NCBI GenBank assembly: GCA_024228495.1
Contig: JAAETJ010000006.1
Location: 1-35,407, forward strand
Direction of reading: 5' to 3'
Length of the DNA stretch: 35,407 nucleotides
Source: a bacterium
GTDB taxonomy: Bacteria; Pseudomonadota; Alphaproteobacteria; Rhizobiales; JAKIUO01
Under the pieces are notes generated by a model. That model made no database searches. It was given only the letters and a program-made list of their open reading frames with translations, and was not told the origin of the DNA. Position 1 is the first letter of the stretch, and the number at the start of each line of letters is the position of its first letter. Positions 34,934 through 35,407 of this stretch are shown piece after piece. A program made the translations under genes and the position numbers.

Positions 34934-35395
34934 GGCCCCCTGACGCTGCTGACTTCGGCTCTGCGGATGCAACTTGCTGACCAGCTCTCCAATGCCTATG
35001 AACCCTAAACCGCAGCCTGGCAAAAGTGTGTCGAAACAGTAAAAGCCCGCTCGACCGCCGACAAACAGCCGCAACTGGTCTCGTCGCAAATCGCCGTACG
35101 GGTCGCCAATCGGTGAAAAAAGGAACGCGCTACTTTAGGGCGCGCCGAGCGCCAGTTCCCAGAAGAATTGGCCCGCGGTCAGATGGCCCAGGCCAATGTG
35201 CTGGGTCAAGACCGCGTCGCCATGCTGCAAGCACTTGAAAAAGTACTCGCTACACTGGAGAATAAACTAGAACTTGTCAGCCTCATCAACCGCCTCGTTC
35301 CCCACAAGGTTGTGGGAGATGGAGGAGGAGTCTCAGGGGCCGCCGCGGTCCTTGACCGGGCGCTTGAAGCCAGCCCGAAACCAAAACTGCCATAA
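34934..35395 (+). pseudogene. Decayed gene with two in-frame stops, family not firmly known
   Basis: One frame reads as coding across two stops: an ATG at 34967 (MQLADQLSNAYEP), TAA at 35006, TAAWQKCVETVKARSTADKQPQLVSSQIAVRVANR, TGA at about 35105, then KKERATLGRAERQFPEELARGQMAQANVLGQDRVAMLQALEKVLATLENK through LVPHKVVGDGGG to a TAA at 35393. The Ala/Gln/Glu-rich helical part followed by a GDGGG end recalls the C-terminus of SPFH/flotillin-like proteins; this is only a guess. The 5' end and function are lost. Confidence 0.5.
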
Positions 35396-35407
35396 AGATC
35401 TTTTGAG

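Overview
The window is chromosomal DNA from an alphaproteobacterium. The evidence is a CpdR-type single-domain regulator next to an N-formylglutamate amidohydrolase and a HisN-type phosphatase, a CheZ-like protein of the alphaproteobacterial type, a DUF2939 protein, a FixL/FixJ-like oxygen-sensing pair, the zinc-ligand-free form of ribosomal protein bL36, and a murI / trmJ / rhodanese / icd neighbourhood that recalls Hyphomicrobiales (Rhizobiales). The order-level placement is an inference; no rRNA gene is present to settle it. TGA is used as an ordinary stop. Almost all of the window is core genome. The accessory and decayed sequence lies in a few gaps.

Layout. Positions 130-5512 hold the dnaK / fkbM methyltransferase / dnaJ cluster on the minus strand, with a probable heat-shock promoter before dnaK. 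A lipoprotein reading frame broken by a TGA follows dnaJ, and a full-length but badly broken alkB lies upstream of dnaK. Positions 5556-7711 hold a fixLJ-like operon. A perfect FNR/FixK box in front of it also faces, on the other strand, a candidate small RNA with a C/U-rich loop and a strong terminator. Positions 7769-16390 carry a TPR protein, bL36, tRNA-Val(GAC), cpdR, N-formylglutamate amidohydrolase, a HisN-type phosphatase, an alpha/beta hydrolase, a DUF2939 protein, a CheZ-like phosphatase and an MFS transporter. Positions 16856-21720 are the rpmI-rplT-pheS-pheT cluster (minus strand), with a membrane-anchored class II cytochrome c gene inserted between pheS and pheT and a REP doublet between rplT and pheS. 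Positions 21970-28959 carry nadE, murI, a secreted unknown, trmJ, a periplasmic rhodanese, NADP-isocitrate dehydrogenase and a second small rhodanese. The gap 28960-30174 holds a terminator, a 31-codon membrane-peptide gene candidate and an internally deleted IS200-like element. Positions 30175-34886 hold a divergent PEP carboxylase-like protein, phosphoglycolate phosphatase and a secreted unknown. The window ends in a decayed gene with two in-frame stops.

Main themes. (1) An oxygen-responsive locus: fixLJ plus a divergent, possibly co-regulated small RNA sharing one FNR/FixK box. (2) A possible sulfide/persulfide-responsive rhodanese with an ATTC-N8-GAAT operator. (3) Unusual insertions into conserved operons (fkbM between dnaK and dnaJ; cytochrome c between pheS and pheT). 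(4) Several genes in decay (lipoprotein, alkB, the fixL start, an IS200 derivative, the terminal gene), suggesting either recent loss of selection or some base-calling errors.
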